64,000 bases of DNA from Daphnia pulex (Eukaryota; Arthropoda; Branchiopoda; Diplostraca; Daphniidae). A program made the translations under genes and the position numbers. The notes beneath the pieces are model-generated. The model saw only the letters and a program-made list of their open reading frames with translations, had not been told where the DNA came from and did not search any database. Location: contig NC_060018.1 of NCBI RefSeq assembly GCF_021134715.1, positions 6,899,501 to 6,963,500 of the forward strand. The letters run 5' to 3'. Positions within the stretch are counted from its first letter, which is position 1. Each line of letters begins with the position of its first letter. Positions 46,830-59,574 of the stretch are shown in pieces.

Positions 46830-49553
46830 TCACCTCATCGCCAGCGTTGATATCATTGGTGGGCGTATGGGTTTGTTATCCAGCACTCGTTCAAGATCCA
46901 GCATGACTGCAGCCGACAATTTAGGCACTATCTGTAAAGGCATTATGCAAACCACGTATATAAAACTGTTCGACAACAAAAATTAAACGTTCATGTTGGC
47001 CCCCCCTTATAGCCCTGAGTAAAAACTAATTGATTAATTGTTCCATGGCAATTTCCTGAACATAACAATTCGTGGAATTATGAGACGAATGATTACCTGA
47101 AGAGCTTGGAGGTGTTCGTACAATTGTTCTGGAGAAATAGCTCCGATCAGTACTGAATGAACGTGTTCGTTTTTCAGCGTCCACGCAATGGCCAACTGGG
47201 ATGAAGTACAACCGAAGCGCTCGGCCATTAGCGAGATTTCCCGCAGCTTGCCATTCTGACGCTGAACTTCTTCAGCGGACATCCTCGGCACATAAGCGTT
47301 CTATTTCAAATATTTAAAAAATATTGTTTATTAAATAAATCAACCTATTGCTGATAATCTCAGTTTGATTTTAATACTTCTTTGGTAGCGGCTGCTGCTT
47401 CGTCGTCCGGCCAAGTGACGGTAGAAAACTTTTTCTGTTGAATTCCACTTTTTAAATATGAACAGGTGATCATCTGTCAGTGGCAATACCTTAAAGGACA
47501 TGCGGTGAAAATTCGGGAAGGTCTCCTCGCCCTTTGAAGCGCTGAATCCCATGGTGAGTGGAGACCATGTCATCAGCCCGACACCTAAATAATCACAAGT
47601 AGATCTCGAATTTGAGCTTTTCCAATTATAATCATCGTTTGAGGCTACTTGACTTTTCAAACTACATGGGTCTTTGACAAAAATACAAATCGGAAAACGA
47701 ATAATGGGAAAACCTAATTTATTGTAGACTTCAGGAAGGGATATTTCGATTTTTTCTCGGCAGAGGAAATGATATTCGGATTGTTCGCAAATTGGCAGTG
47801 GGCAGTTGAATTGGCGACAATTGTTGTACGCTTCCGAAATCTCGACCGACGACCAGCGCGATGTACCCCAATACATAATCCAGCCATGATCAATGACATG
47901 ATTCATGGCTCGAACCACTTCTGTTTGTGTCAAAAATTCCATAACAAAGGATTAAACGTAATATAAGCACTTTGATTTCTATTGAAAAACAATCTACCTT
48001 CCATGGGGCACATCGGATCCGCTCTGTGAATGAGCACAACGTCAATGTAATCCAGCTGTAACCGATCCAGCGAAGCGCGAATCGATTCGATGATATGTTT
48101 TCTTGACAAACCTCTTTCCTCAGAACTTGATCCGGCCAACAACAACAACAAAATGTTACGGTGAAAAAAAAACACACAAAAAGAAAATAGTTTTCGTGTA
48201 GCTTTAAAGGTTTATACACACACTGAGCTTGTTAGTTCCAGCACGAGCTTATAGAATTTGTGTTATTTGGTACGGTAGTCTAATAGTGATAAATCTATCT
48301 CTACGCATTCATTTGGGTAATAGATCACGACATACCGGTAGCTCCAGTAGATTTTCGTGATCACAATGTAGCTGGAACGCCTCCATCGCCTTTGTCTTAA
48401 AATACGACCAAGTGAAACCTCGGCGCGTGGTCCACAGTATCCGTCGGAAAGATCGAAAACATTGATTCCGCTCTCGAAAGCCATGACGATTATATCTTCG
48501 GCGACTTCTTCGCTGATGGGCGCACTAAACGTAACCCAAGTACCTTGAAACGATAATTTAAAAATCAATACACAAAAAGAAAATACAGCTAATGGAAAAT
48601 AAATTTAATGGAGAGCTAGCCTGGACCGGCATTGATTATTTCATGCAATAGGCTATAAACTAAATGTGTATGGACGGTTATTTTCAAAAATATTACTTTT
48701 TTTTTCTAGAAGCTGCACAATATCTGATTAGTTATTTTTGTATAATTAAGACGGAAGCTGAGTTCAAACCTTAAATTTCGTTTTAGAATAAAGCATATAA
48801 TCTTAGAGTAAACCAAAATCATGTCTAGCGGATTTAGTGAAATAATGAGGCTTGGCGCATTATTTTCACCATTCCGAGCTGCACAGAAGGTCCGCATTGT
48901 TTGCGGTTAATTGAAATGTTCGCCCATGGCCAACGTCAAGCTCAACTCAATCCCCGAAGACTAGACGTCTTTCAGGATCAAATTTCCGCGCTGGAAAGCG
49001 AAACCAGAGAATTGATTTTCAATTAAAATGCGCACCTAACGAACCTCGCTCTCCATCTTCAATTTCGTTGAGGAGAATATGATTCAGTTCAACAATATTA
49101 CGTGATTGTTGTTGCTGTGGTTTTGGAGAAAACCAAAGCTAAATAAATCATATAACTATAGTTTAACAATGAAACAATTGCGAGCAAAGTACGGATTGGC
49201 TATAATAGCGACTGTATAATAATACCGAGTCCGACGTTTGAGACGCGAAGACCACTTTTGCCGAGATTGCGGTAGCGGAGTCCGGGCACGGGATTTGTCT
49301 GGCGACACAGAGGCAAGTGCAGAAGGCTGGGGACGGCCGGTGAGAGGCTATCTTCCTTCTCGGCGAGGGTGGCCTGTCTTTCGCCCATTCGCGAAGCGAA
49401 GTGCAGCTGCTGGTGGGACGAGGCCGCCGATGAGTTGGAAGCGCTGATCGACGTCTCGGGTAGATGGACGGACCCGCGGTGACTCGACACGCTGATGCTG
49501 TGTTCGTGGTGTTGCGACGAACCGCAGTGACCGGACGACTGTTGATCCTCCAT
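46830..49553 (-). CDS. Hk: Voltage-gated potassium channel beta subunit (Hyperkinetic), 8 exons
   Basis: Exons 49553-49226, 48543-48336, 48125-47998, 47920-47714, 47584-47490, 47434-47378, 47300-47097 and 46931-46830, all GT/AG, close to 442 residues plus TGA. A Ser/His-rich N-terminus is followed by the aldo-keto reductase fold: [19 protein letters not shown] (about 90-108), [53 protein letters not shown], and the C-terminus [13 protein letters not shown] as in Drosophila Hk. The AKR tetrad reads Asp140, Tyr145, Lys173, His212. Kv-beta proteins bind NADPH and attach under Shaker-type channels to tune inactivation and trafficking. The start is the first ATG in an open frame that continues upstream to a possible acceptor at about 49590 (catcaacag), so longer isoforms with other first exons are likely. 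The 57 bp exon 47434-47378 and the 3' exon are easily missed. Confidence 0.95.
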
Positions 49554-52500
49554 GGATTCCACGCTAGTCACTGGTGTTCGATTCCTGTTGATGATTTAAC
49601 CAAAGCAAACAAAGGGCTCGTGATAAAGTTCATGCGGCCGCATCAGCAGAAAGAGAATCATCACTGAAAGAAACAGAAATGCCTAAATTGGTTGCACACC
49701 GTTGTTGGAACCTGACGTTACAGCGCCTACTACTGACTCCATAACCCGAAGCTCCACTGCTTGCGGGGTTTAAAAGGTTTAAGGACATCATCAAGGAAAC
49801 GATCGGTTGGGTTCCAGCGCTCCGAGAAAAATAAAAAACCAACTATAGAATTCAAGACGATCTATAATACGGAAGGAACTGTATGATGACACCGACGGCC
49901 GGGCGATGGGTTCAGCAGCAGCTAACGGCCGAGCGGGTTAGCTCGAACAAGTAGTTGTTGTCTGACTAAGCGACGGCGATCAAGTGCCAGTTTTAGTTTG
50001 GGCTTCAACAGACCCACGAGACTCAAAAAGACGACGGCGACTGCGCGCTTTTACCGCAGCATGGGCTGTTGTAGTAACGGCAGCAGCAAGGCATTCTGCA
50101 GATATCTGCCAGATTTCAATCGATGCCAGATATCGATACGTATGCCCTTCATTTCCTTTTTTTTTCCCCTTTTCTTTTATTCTTTATTCGTATTACGTAC
50201 TTGAAGTATTTAGATTCTCATTCCACGGAAGCCGCGGTTGCACACACGCGATTCTCTTATATTTCAACTCACACCGAGTGACAGCCTCTCGGTCTTCCTC
50301 ATTCCGTCTGTGCTGTGCTGTGCTGTTTTCGGTCAAGCGGCCAAACACGTTTCCCCACGTTCAAACGGACGAAGCCAAAGCGAGACCAGACCATCAATCA
50401 AATGACTGCGCATTGTTTTAAAGCGAAATGCATGCGAAATATTTCAAAAGATATATAGCCATACAGCGCAGGAGCAGTGTACTTTTCCGCGCTACTGGTT
50501 TCTCAGTCACTCTATTAAGTATATATACATCTGCTCATCCAGCATCAGACTCGTCTTTACTATCTCTACATGAAAGCAGCTTGCGCGTTTATCTCGAGTT
50601 GCCATCGCCAAAGATATTTTTTAAAAAGCCAATATATTCCTGCGCTGTGCTGCTGCATTGTGTGTCGAGATTGTGCGAGACGGATATAAATAGATGGAGA
50701 TTGACGACTGATATAGAAACTCACCAACAAGAATACAAGATGCGGGATTGCGGGATATAGTATGTGTGTGGGTGTAAGTATATTCCGTCACAACTACTCT
50801 AGGGAGAGCACGTTATGTCGATTCGCTGACTGGTTGGCGGGCTGGCACTTGGACGAGATTCACACAACTATAAAAACGACACTCTCTCGCTCACGGCCAC
50901 GGGAGTGTCGAGCTCTGCTAGCTCGCCGACTGGCGTTGGTGTTGCGCTTTTTTAGCGCCCCCCAAGTCTCTCTCTCTTTCCTTCTCGCCACCATGTATGT
51001 ACGCTATAGCTCTCCCTTGTGTCACTACCACTTTATGTGAGACACACACAGACACACAAGAAAAAAAAGAGTCAACTCGAGTGAGTCTATATAGTCGCAC
51101 ACAGAGCTGGAAATAGAAACTCCCGGAAACTACTCCTACATTGCAATCGTCGTCGGTTTTGATCGACTCAAATAAAAGTGGGCGAAAAATGTGGGTGTCT
51201 TTCGTCGAGAGCGTCGATTCACTGCGACGCGACGCTTGGAGCCAAAGTTCTGCAAGTCCGAAAGAGACTAATCAAGAGCAAATATCTTGGCAAACGTTAA
51301 GCATCGATTTAGAAAATTTACACGGCCCGGCTAGCAAAACAACGCGGGGAATCGATACAGATGGAGAGTTTGCGTGAATAAAAAAAACCAAACAAGAAAA
51401 AAAACACAAACAAAAAATAATCAGAATATAGTAGCCAGGTGGCTCTTGACTCGTTGCGCCAATATCCTATATTTCTTGGGACTTCTCTAGATTTTATATG
51501 TATATACGTTCGGGAGTGTGTTATGTATATATAGTCGGCGCTCTCCGCGTCGCATCCGTGTGACAGTCCGTTACATTCGGTTAACTTTTAGCCATGGCAC
51601 ACCCGAGAGAGACGTTCGAAATAAACTCGGTTTTGTATTTTTGGCACAACACCCTCCTTCTTCAGGGCAATTAACACTCGACAGGCAAATGGCGCGCTTC
51701 CATACGTAATTTCGCATGTAGGTTTCTTCTTCTTGTATACATGTTTCTATATGTGCATTCGATAAATTAACTATTCAACGAAAATCTCGTCCAATCTGCT
51801 CAGCCCAGCATTAAGGTTGATAAATAATTCACTATTCCGGAAAAAAAGAATCTATGTGGATACAAGCTGCATTTAGCATTCCATCAAAGTCCCTCTCAGA
51901 TAGAGTTTCCGTATGTGAATAATAAAACAGGTTCGCTCTTTATAACGCCATATATAGACGATGTGATAAATAAATTATCACAGTTGTTTCGTTTCGTACT
52001 TTTCCTTAGTTTCCTTTTTTTTCTTTTTTAAATCCCACGAATCGCCAAGAGAAGAGGAATATCATCTCCGCCTTGTTTAGTTACCCGAATGATAACAGTG
52101 ATTAGGGACAAATGAGCTATCTCGATTACGGATGTGTGTTGTCTGTTATACTCCAGCGCACTCCATTTCACCTCAGTCCATTCAGTTCGTTGCATCATTC
52201 GTGGAATGCGACAGTGATATGTGGGACTGGATTGCAACGTGTATGGGACTGTTGGAGGGCGCCAAATGAGTTGGTTGTTATGTGCAATAAGACATCGGAT
52301 TTATCCGAATGTGATAAAGGCTTGATATATTTTACAAGGCTGTTGACTTTTACACGGTTGAGTAGATTGTTTGTGTACATCTCAGTCTCGGTAGCTCTTG
52401 TTTTCTTCCCCCCTTAGACTAAGTCCACCTGGGTGATATTTACCTAGGGAGAATCAACGCGTGAAACCCCCTCTCCTCGTGTATTACGTGGATCAATTCA

Positions 52501-55500
52501 CGAGCCTAGGCAACTCAAACACCAGACCGTCATGGAGGCCTAGACGTGTATGTATGTAATTCACGGCAACTGCTTTCTAAACAAAGCTGTAGCAAATGGA
52601 TCAATGATGATGATCAATGCAGTACGATTTGTCCGACTTGGACGGAAATTGCCGCGCAACCTCAGTTATACTTTTTCGTCGCCGGATAAAGAATCGGGAG
52701 AAAATTGACTAGTAGCCTCTATATCCATAGAGTAAAGACAAAGTGGCCGCATACCGGAGATATAATACCGTCTATATATCTATTCCGAAAGTCGCTGTGT
52801 GTTTTGCGACAGTTCCAACAACTCCCTCGCTAACTTCTCATCCGCCACCGCGGCATCGTAAATCACGACTATGCCGCAGTCGCTGACGGCCCTCTAAATA
52901 ACATAAAAGAATGGCTAAACCGGGCGGAGGGGAACGACGAGAGTTTCGACTCGAAGAAAATGAGCGGAAGGAAGCAGCTCAAACTATGTATGGCTTTTAC
53001 TTTATATCTACTACTCTCCTAAATTTTTTGGGTTTGACTGGGAAAGAAAACCCGGGGCCTGTATAGTAGTATCCACCCTAGACATGGACGACCGTGAAAT
53101 AATCGAATTTTCTCGTCGAAAATGGAGTTTAAGTTGTATACAGCCGGAAAGAAAGAACAGAAGTCAGACATTACGGAAGCAACAGTTAAGAGTTCGCGGG
53201 AAAAAAGGAGGAGGTAATCGACCGCATGTGGCGCAATGCGTCAAATGCGAGCGCCGTCTCATCATAACAACATGACATGACTGCGGCTGCCGTCAACCGC
53301 GCCGGTTATTCTAACGTTAGATGGATCACGTGGTCTAACAATGTTTCCCCGTATAATATACTGATGTGTATACTCCGGCCGGCTGGTTAGCGAAACATTG
53401 AGTTAGCTACTATACATATAAGATGACCCTTTCTGGCTGTATGTTATTATGTAAAGAGAAAAAAACGGAAAAAGTGTTGCTAGTTCATTTTAGCCACGTG
53501 CCAACGACTGTACGGAGATAGATCCTCTCCGCTCATTTGACCGCGTCTTGGCGCCTCAAATAAACTAAAGTCCTGACGTCGGTCACGGTACAGCCCATAT
53601 ACTCGACATGGGTATAGTCAAACTGGATCACCACACACCGTCCTCATTTAACCGAGAGAGAAGGTCGCCCTAGTCACACACTAGCTGCTGCTGTGTGTGT
53701 GGCGTTCTGCATTCATATAAATAGCAACTGCTCTTACATCCACAAGCCACAGCAAGGTCCCCACTCCAAATTCACTTCCACCCGGCAGATCCTTATCTTA
53801 TTTACGGCCCATCGAGTCCCGCTGTTTGACGGAGACATGGGCTAAACCAAAATGATACAGTCTTTTGTTTTCGACAGTATAGGGTCCTTCAACATTTTTC
53901 AATCAAAATAGGTGAAATACTAGACTCTAACTTTGTCATTCAATCGCTCTGTTATACACATACAGACAGCCCCCGATTGTAGAGTTATACACACAAATAG
54001 TTTGACAATCACGCTTTAGCCAGTGCTGAAATACTTCCAAATGTTTTTTTATAAAAATAAAGCTATACTTACGAACTTGGCAGTTGGCAGATTTTTCCGA
54101 TTCGAAAAGCCGTTGTGGAAGATTTAGAATGTGGGACCGAGTTGAAAATAAACTACCAAACAGTAGCTATATACGAGACTCGCGCCGGCCCAACAAAACA
54201 CACACACAGCGCATATACGCACACACAGGGACACACCAACAAGGAGCAGCACAGCAAAAAGAATCAACGAGAGGACGACCAGCAGCAGCAACCGGCGCCG
54301 TCTCGATCTATCTTGTTCTTGTCATTACAGTCATGCAATTTCCTCTTCTCTTCTCTCTGCTGGCTTCCTACACTCCACTTTAAGTCCCTTTTAACAGCCA
54401 GTCCTATGTATGTACTACTCGTTCCCCCCCTTCTTTTGTTATTCCCTGGCTGCCCTGCTCTCTCCTCTCTCTCTCTCTCTCTCCGGGATCTTTTTCTTCC
54501 GCCTCGGATAATTGGTGAACGCACACAAGTATATAAAAGGTAGAGAGCCGAAAAGATAAAACAAAAAACAAATACTAATCAAATGCCAATAATAGTTTAC
54601 GAAGCGGATTTCCACTTGGGTCAACGAAACACGAACGCCGCGGCCAACTAGCAGATAAATACGAAAAAAAACAAGAGAGGGAGAGAGAAGAACGTGGTGC
54701 AAAAGACGAAGCGCAGGAAGATGGGGAAAAATAAGCCAAAGCGGGACTCACAGCAATAATACTATGCGCCCATCGGCACGTCTGCTGCAGAATGGCCACT
54801 GTTCGTAACTGCCGCTTTTTTTACACAGTCGGCGCCCAGGCTTTCTCCTCCGCTTCACTTTTCAAATGAGAGCTAGCCGTTCGGGTTCCGCTGCCGTCCC
54901 GAGTTCTGCATGTAGACTGTGTCATATCGAAGACGCCGCAACCAAGACGGTTGCTATACTACCATCAGAATGTCGATGACACGCAAGGCAATACTTGATG
55001 ACGTGACTGTCGATCTAAACCGTATAGTTTGCTTCATTCGTTCACAAATAAAAAATAACAAAAATTGGGGCAAGAAAAAGGAAAGAAGCGCATCCCCGGG
55101 ACTCCCCTGAGCGGCGGAGAATATAGAAAATGAAATAAAAAACAAAAAAGAATCGACAGAGAGAACAAAAAAAAAAAAACAAGACAAGAAAAGAACAAAG
55201 TAATCTCGACGGTTCCGCAATGTGAAACAAAGGCGATAGCCTGGGGAATTCGATCGAATAATGTCGCGTGACACTCGGAGGTCTGCGAGTTTATTACAAG
55301 TCCTCCTCCTCCTCTTCTTCCTCGGTGGTCAACAAGACCAGGAATAGCCAGAATGATTTAGACTATCGCACACAGCACATACAATTGCAAATGTACAGTT
55401 TAACAAAATTGCACTACTACTATATTGTTGCAACGATCGATTTTCCCGGAAGTCGGTCTCTTTTTTTATTTAACATTTAGCATATTGAATGCACTGTGCA

Positions 55501-56642
55501 TGTAAATCTTCTCGGCGACAAACAAAAAAAAAAGAAATTCAAAATGAATTCTTTTTTGGACGTACTTTGGCTATCCCGTTTAGAAATCAAAGTAGATGAT
55601 GATGCGAATGACTGCAAAGACCATCTGCTAACTTAATGGATATTTCAGTTTTAAATTTCACATCTCGGGTAACATTTCCCGGAAGAGACGAAGTGCTTGT
55701 TAACGCGTTCGAGATCGGATATCACGTGAAAAACTAAATTACAAGATTGACAGCAAGCGGAGAGGGGGGGAAATCGGAAAGGCGATGAGCGACGAAATTC
55801 GACAGAGAAGAGTATTATAAATGTTGCAGAGATGAGTTAGCGAACTAGAGATGACTCTCGGCTTAGCCAGAAAAGTGATAATAAGAGAAGATTTTTTTTT
55901 TTATTTTTATTTGGGTTCCCAAATTATCGTGCAGCTAATTGAATTACTGGGTTTTTACTGCAGTGTATGTAGACGAACCAGTACTTTTTCCTCTTGCCCC
56001 GACCTTATTACGTTTTCCCAGTACAATAGCCCTACGCACGTTCACGGCACCGCAATGAATGGGGCAAAGGGAGAGCAATCTGCCTCTCTCCCGAGACATT
56101 GCGCAACTCTTAATTATCCAGCACGCCAACTTTAGAGATAAAATATGTTGACACCAACAGTCCCGTAAAAGTTTACTTCCTCCTTCCAAAAAGTCTCAGA
56201 GCGGAAGAATCGAGAGAAACGGCAAGGATAAGTCACTTTACCAATAGGAAACGAACAGTGTCTCTAACACAACTTTTAAATGTCCCGGTTGTTGGGCGAA
56301 CCGACTTAATTTTAAAAAAGCAATTTTTCAAGAAAATGGAAGTGGGAAAGAGCATTTAACCTAGAAGATTCAAATCCAACTCCAAATGTTTTCCCAGTAA
56401 ATATTCAAGTTTATTAACAAACCACAATAAGAAGATGGACGAACGAAAAAACTGGATTTTTTAAAACCACTCGTCTGCGCACTGCATGTATCGCGCTGTG
56501 AAGGGGGGGGGGAGAGGAAATTGCTGTTTTCATGCGTCTTTAAACTTTGTAGCATAAAATCACACAGTTACTGTAAATCACCCGGGGAGCATTGGAACTG
56601 CCGGGGAGGAGTTGGGTGTGTGTGTGTACATGCACTTGACGT
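49554..56642. other. 7 kb noncoding interval between Hk and ZIP9
   Basis: No coding exon could be supported. The interval probably contains 5' UTR exons and regulatory DNA of Hk, which reads away from it, plus the 3' UTR of ZIP9 at the right end. It shows pyrimidine and CA tracts (54464-54482 TC; 54200-54212 CA; 55299-55322 TCC-rich). There is a good TATA-like tetatataaaagg-type site at 54529-54540 on the plus strand with no gene to match it, and another (gatataaatag) at 50683. Open frames here are short and unrecognised. Confidence 0.45.
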
Positions 56643-57968
56643 TCAGTGATGATGGAATGCCGTTAGAGCTAGCGGAAGGAGAGCACCAGAGACAAGCACA
56701 AGCAATTCGCATCGCGTGAATCCAATTTTGTCGCCATCAGAGGAAGGTGGATGATGGGAATGCCCCCCAGAGCGCATAACGATTTCTGGCAAGACGTGCA
56801 CGGTCGAAACATACAAAAATGTTCCAGCACTAAACAACATGGCAAAGCCGGTTGCATTAACAGTGGAAAGTGTTTCCTTGCTCTTTTGACTAAGACCAAA
56901 ATAAGTGGCAAGTGCCGCGAGGGGCGCTGCCAGGGAAAAGACAAGGAGATATCGACGGATACGAGCTCGATCTAAGCCGTCGCGTAAGAGGAATGTTACT
57001 AAACCGAATGACGCTGGGGCCTGAAGGGGGAAAAAACAAAATCTTACTACAAATCTGGGGCCAATATAAGAAATGATATATTACTTTGTGCAGCATGATT
57101 GCTAAAAAGACTATCATTTCTGTAGCTGCGTGAGATGTGGTAGCTGCAGCACCCAAAGCAATACCGTCCGCTGTTAATAGATCCAATAAAAAAGTGCTAT
57201 TAATCACCTTGTGCAATGGACAGAGGAAGATGGACATGATATGTTGGCACATGGTGAATCACTCACCAGCAGCATGAACGACCAAGCCTAAAGTAGCTTG
57301 GAATGATCTACTATTTCTTGAAGTGCCACTTTCAGGATCTGTTTAAAAAGATGTTGGTTATCATTGCCTTGTTTCCTCCATTAATCATTCAAGTGTTTAC
57401 TTACCTCTTGATTTTGATGTGCCAATCTGATCAATGAGCAGCATAAAAACAAATCCTAGCACTAATGCAAGACCAATCACTGAATGAATTCCTTCTTCAT
57501 GTTCATGTGTGTCTGGGACATTGGCAGTTCCCTTTGCATTTTCATACTTCTGTTTTATATCTGAACAAGAATAAATGTTTTAATTTCTATTGTACACATG
57601 CAAAATACAAATAACCTTGCAATTCTTGAGAATACAGCATCTGCGTTCCTTCTGGTATGATGACTACAAGAGCTGTACCTACCAGGAGACCAGCTCCCAG
57701 AATTGATACAAGATTTAACCGTTCCTGAAATTGAAAAAAAAACTCGTGATCAACAAATCAACAACAATAAATTTGTGACAACTGTTACCTCTGACAAGGT
57801 TACCATCAGTGGAACTGAGCCTGACAAGAAGCTCCCAATACACATGACTATATTGAATAAAGCAAGAAAATCAAAATGTAGTGTAGCCCAAAACTTGGAA
57901 TAGTGACAAGTTATTTAAAAAACAAACCTACCAACACTTAAGAAAACTAGCATGCTAGCATCACTCAT
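56643..57968 (-). CDS. SLC39A9: Zinc transporter ZIP9 (SLC39A9 orthologue), 7 exons
   Basis: Exons 57968-57932, 57847-57789, 57724-57616, 57560-57405, 57338-57267, 57170-57085 and 57020-56643 are GT/AG and close to 298 residues plus TGA (human ZIP9 is 307). It starts [13 protein letters not shown], then [24 protein letters not shown], a short His/Glu loop, [33 protein letters not shown] (142-157, metal-site helix), [42 protein letters not shown] and the C-terminal HHH. The order and motifs are those of ZIP subfamily I. ZIP9 releases zinc from the trans-Golgi, and the vertebrate protein also acts as a membrane androgen receptor; the latter should not be assumed here. It lies head to head with the zinc-finger gene, about 460 bases from its presumed first exon. 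Confidence 0.95.
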
Positions 57969-58430
57969 TTTTTAAAAGTAGCTGATAAGTTGATTTAATG
58001 AAAATATAAAGCAGTATATTGTTTTGTAGTCATGTACAAATCAAAGACATCACAGACGGGGACGGTAAAAATATTCGCGTGTCACTATTTTCACTCTTAA
58101 AATCAGATTGTATGTGTAGGTAAAGGCCAGTGCCTCTTGTCAACGTAAACTAACATAAAATATTTCTGAGCGCCCTTCGCGCCATCTATCGGCTTTAGAT
58201 GGAACTAACTATCGGTAACACATGGAGTTAATGGCCTCGCTCTGAGCAGACGCTTTAATAAAAGGGGAGGGGATGAAAAGTCTGCCGAAAAGAGGGAAGG
58301 AGAGAGAGAAGTAAAAAATAAAAAGAGGGAGAGGGGGGAAAGAAAGAGGAGGGGGGTTCTCAAATCCCGTGTGCTGCTCCCTGTTGGCACATTCAGCACG
58401 CTGCAGCCAAGTTACTAACTTTTGTGTGTC
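57969..58430. promoter_or_regulatory. Probable divergent promoter of ZIP9 and the zinc-finger gene
   Basis: The interval separates the ZIP9 start codon from the presumed 5' UTR exon of the plus-strand zinc-finger gene. It has no open frame of note. A purine-rich AGGGAG tract fills 58262-58360. No TATA box is evident. Inferred from gene orientation. Confidence 0.4.
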
Positions 58431-58567
58431 GTCCACCATCGGTCCATCCTGAAGTGGAGACGTCCTCGGAGAGAGAGTTTTTGGGCCCTAATTCACACGA
58501 TTCGTCCTTATTTTAGTTATTAATCGTTCCAGCGTCAAGCTCATTCACGGTATTGATCATTTTTGCA
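58430..58567 (+). other. Possible 5' UTR exon of the zinc-finger gene
   Basis: The sequence ends in a consensus-like donor (TTTTGCAG|GTAAAC, GT at 58568). The next good acceptor, tttttcctacag at 59487, leads directly into the exon holding the start codon. The left boundary is a guess. The roughly 920-base intron would hold the G-rich tract at 59034-59062. Confidence 0.4.
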
Positions 58568-59033
58568 GGTAAACAGCTACTTTTATTGACATTTGTGGCC
58601 TTACTGGACAGATCTAAAAAAGGTGAGACCCCCCAATGTGTAACTTCCCTATCTCTTCTAACATGTACAGTCTATAGAAACTGTCGAGTGTGCCTACGTG
58701 AAGACTCGTACGCTCATATCGGAGAGCAGTCGTATTCTCTATTTTGGCAATTTTTTCTTGTTTTTAGAAAGCTTTGGCGAAAGGAAACGGCCCTACGATG
58801 TTTGCGTCGTATGGGAATGGCCGATAACTTGTGTGTGGACCGACGCGATATACTATCGTTCTTTAGCTTTTTTTCCATTTTATTTACATTTCCAAGGGAA
58901 TATTAGTCTTCTCCTGATAACAAGCTCGTGTCTTCTTAGGTGTCGTTTTATTTTTAAAAAGAGTTTACGAAAAATTTTCTCCTTTTGTTGTTACAATTGG
59001 ACATTGGGGTTCCGGAGAGAGGGTAGTAAAAAT

Positions 59034-59062
59034 GGAAGGGGGGGGGGGTGGGGAGGGGGTAC
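59034..59062 (+). other. G-rich tract with G-quadruplex potential
   Basis: A run of eleven or more G, one T, four G, one A, five G on the plus strand, just downstream of the putative 5' UTR exon and so in the first intron of the zinc-finger gene. Confidence 0.6.
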
Positions 59063-59574
59063 CGTTTCACGTGTAGTTCTCGATCAAGAAAGAGAAGCCT
59101 GAGGGAATGTCAGACGTGAAACCCCTCGTTTTCTCCTTTCTTTTTTCTCGAAATGGGAAAAAAAAAACTGGAAAAAGAATTTTGTTGTATTGTGTGTGTG
59201 TGAAGTAGACGCCAGATTTCGTCCGTACTCCGTATCTCACGTATACCCTTTTTAGAGTTGTTGTTGGGAATTTAATCATGTATGGTCATCCAGTAGTCTA
59301 AGCCTTGTTCATTGGGTGTGCGTCTATCAATTATTCGAACAAGTTTGTTTACTTTTTATCGATCGTTTAGTTTGTACACTTGAATATTGACAACAGTGTA
59401 AGCTGAAATTCCGATTGAATTCTTGAACGGTGTAAGCCGCTCCTCTGAGAACTTTGATGCTATTTATTTTGCCCATTTTTTCCTACAGAGTTGTGGCCGA
59501 TATCCAGGCAGGAGGACGTACGTTTATCGCATGCGGGAGGCCCGAACTTAGGCGCCGACGTACCATCGACAACG

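Noticed and set aside
52919-53066. Frame starting MAKPGGGERREFRLEENERK
   Set aside because: Protein-like composition at first, but it is short, runs into hydrophobic noise and a stop, and has no supporting neighbour exon.
54529-54540. TATATAAAAGG as a core promoter
   Set aside because: It is a good TATA match, but on the plus strand with no plus-strand gene nearby. Both flanking genes read leftward. Recorded only inside the noncoding interval.
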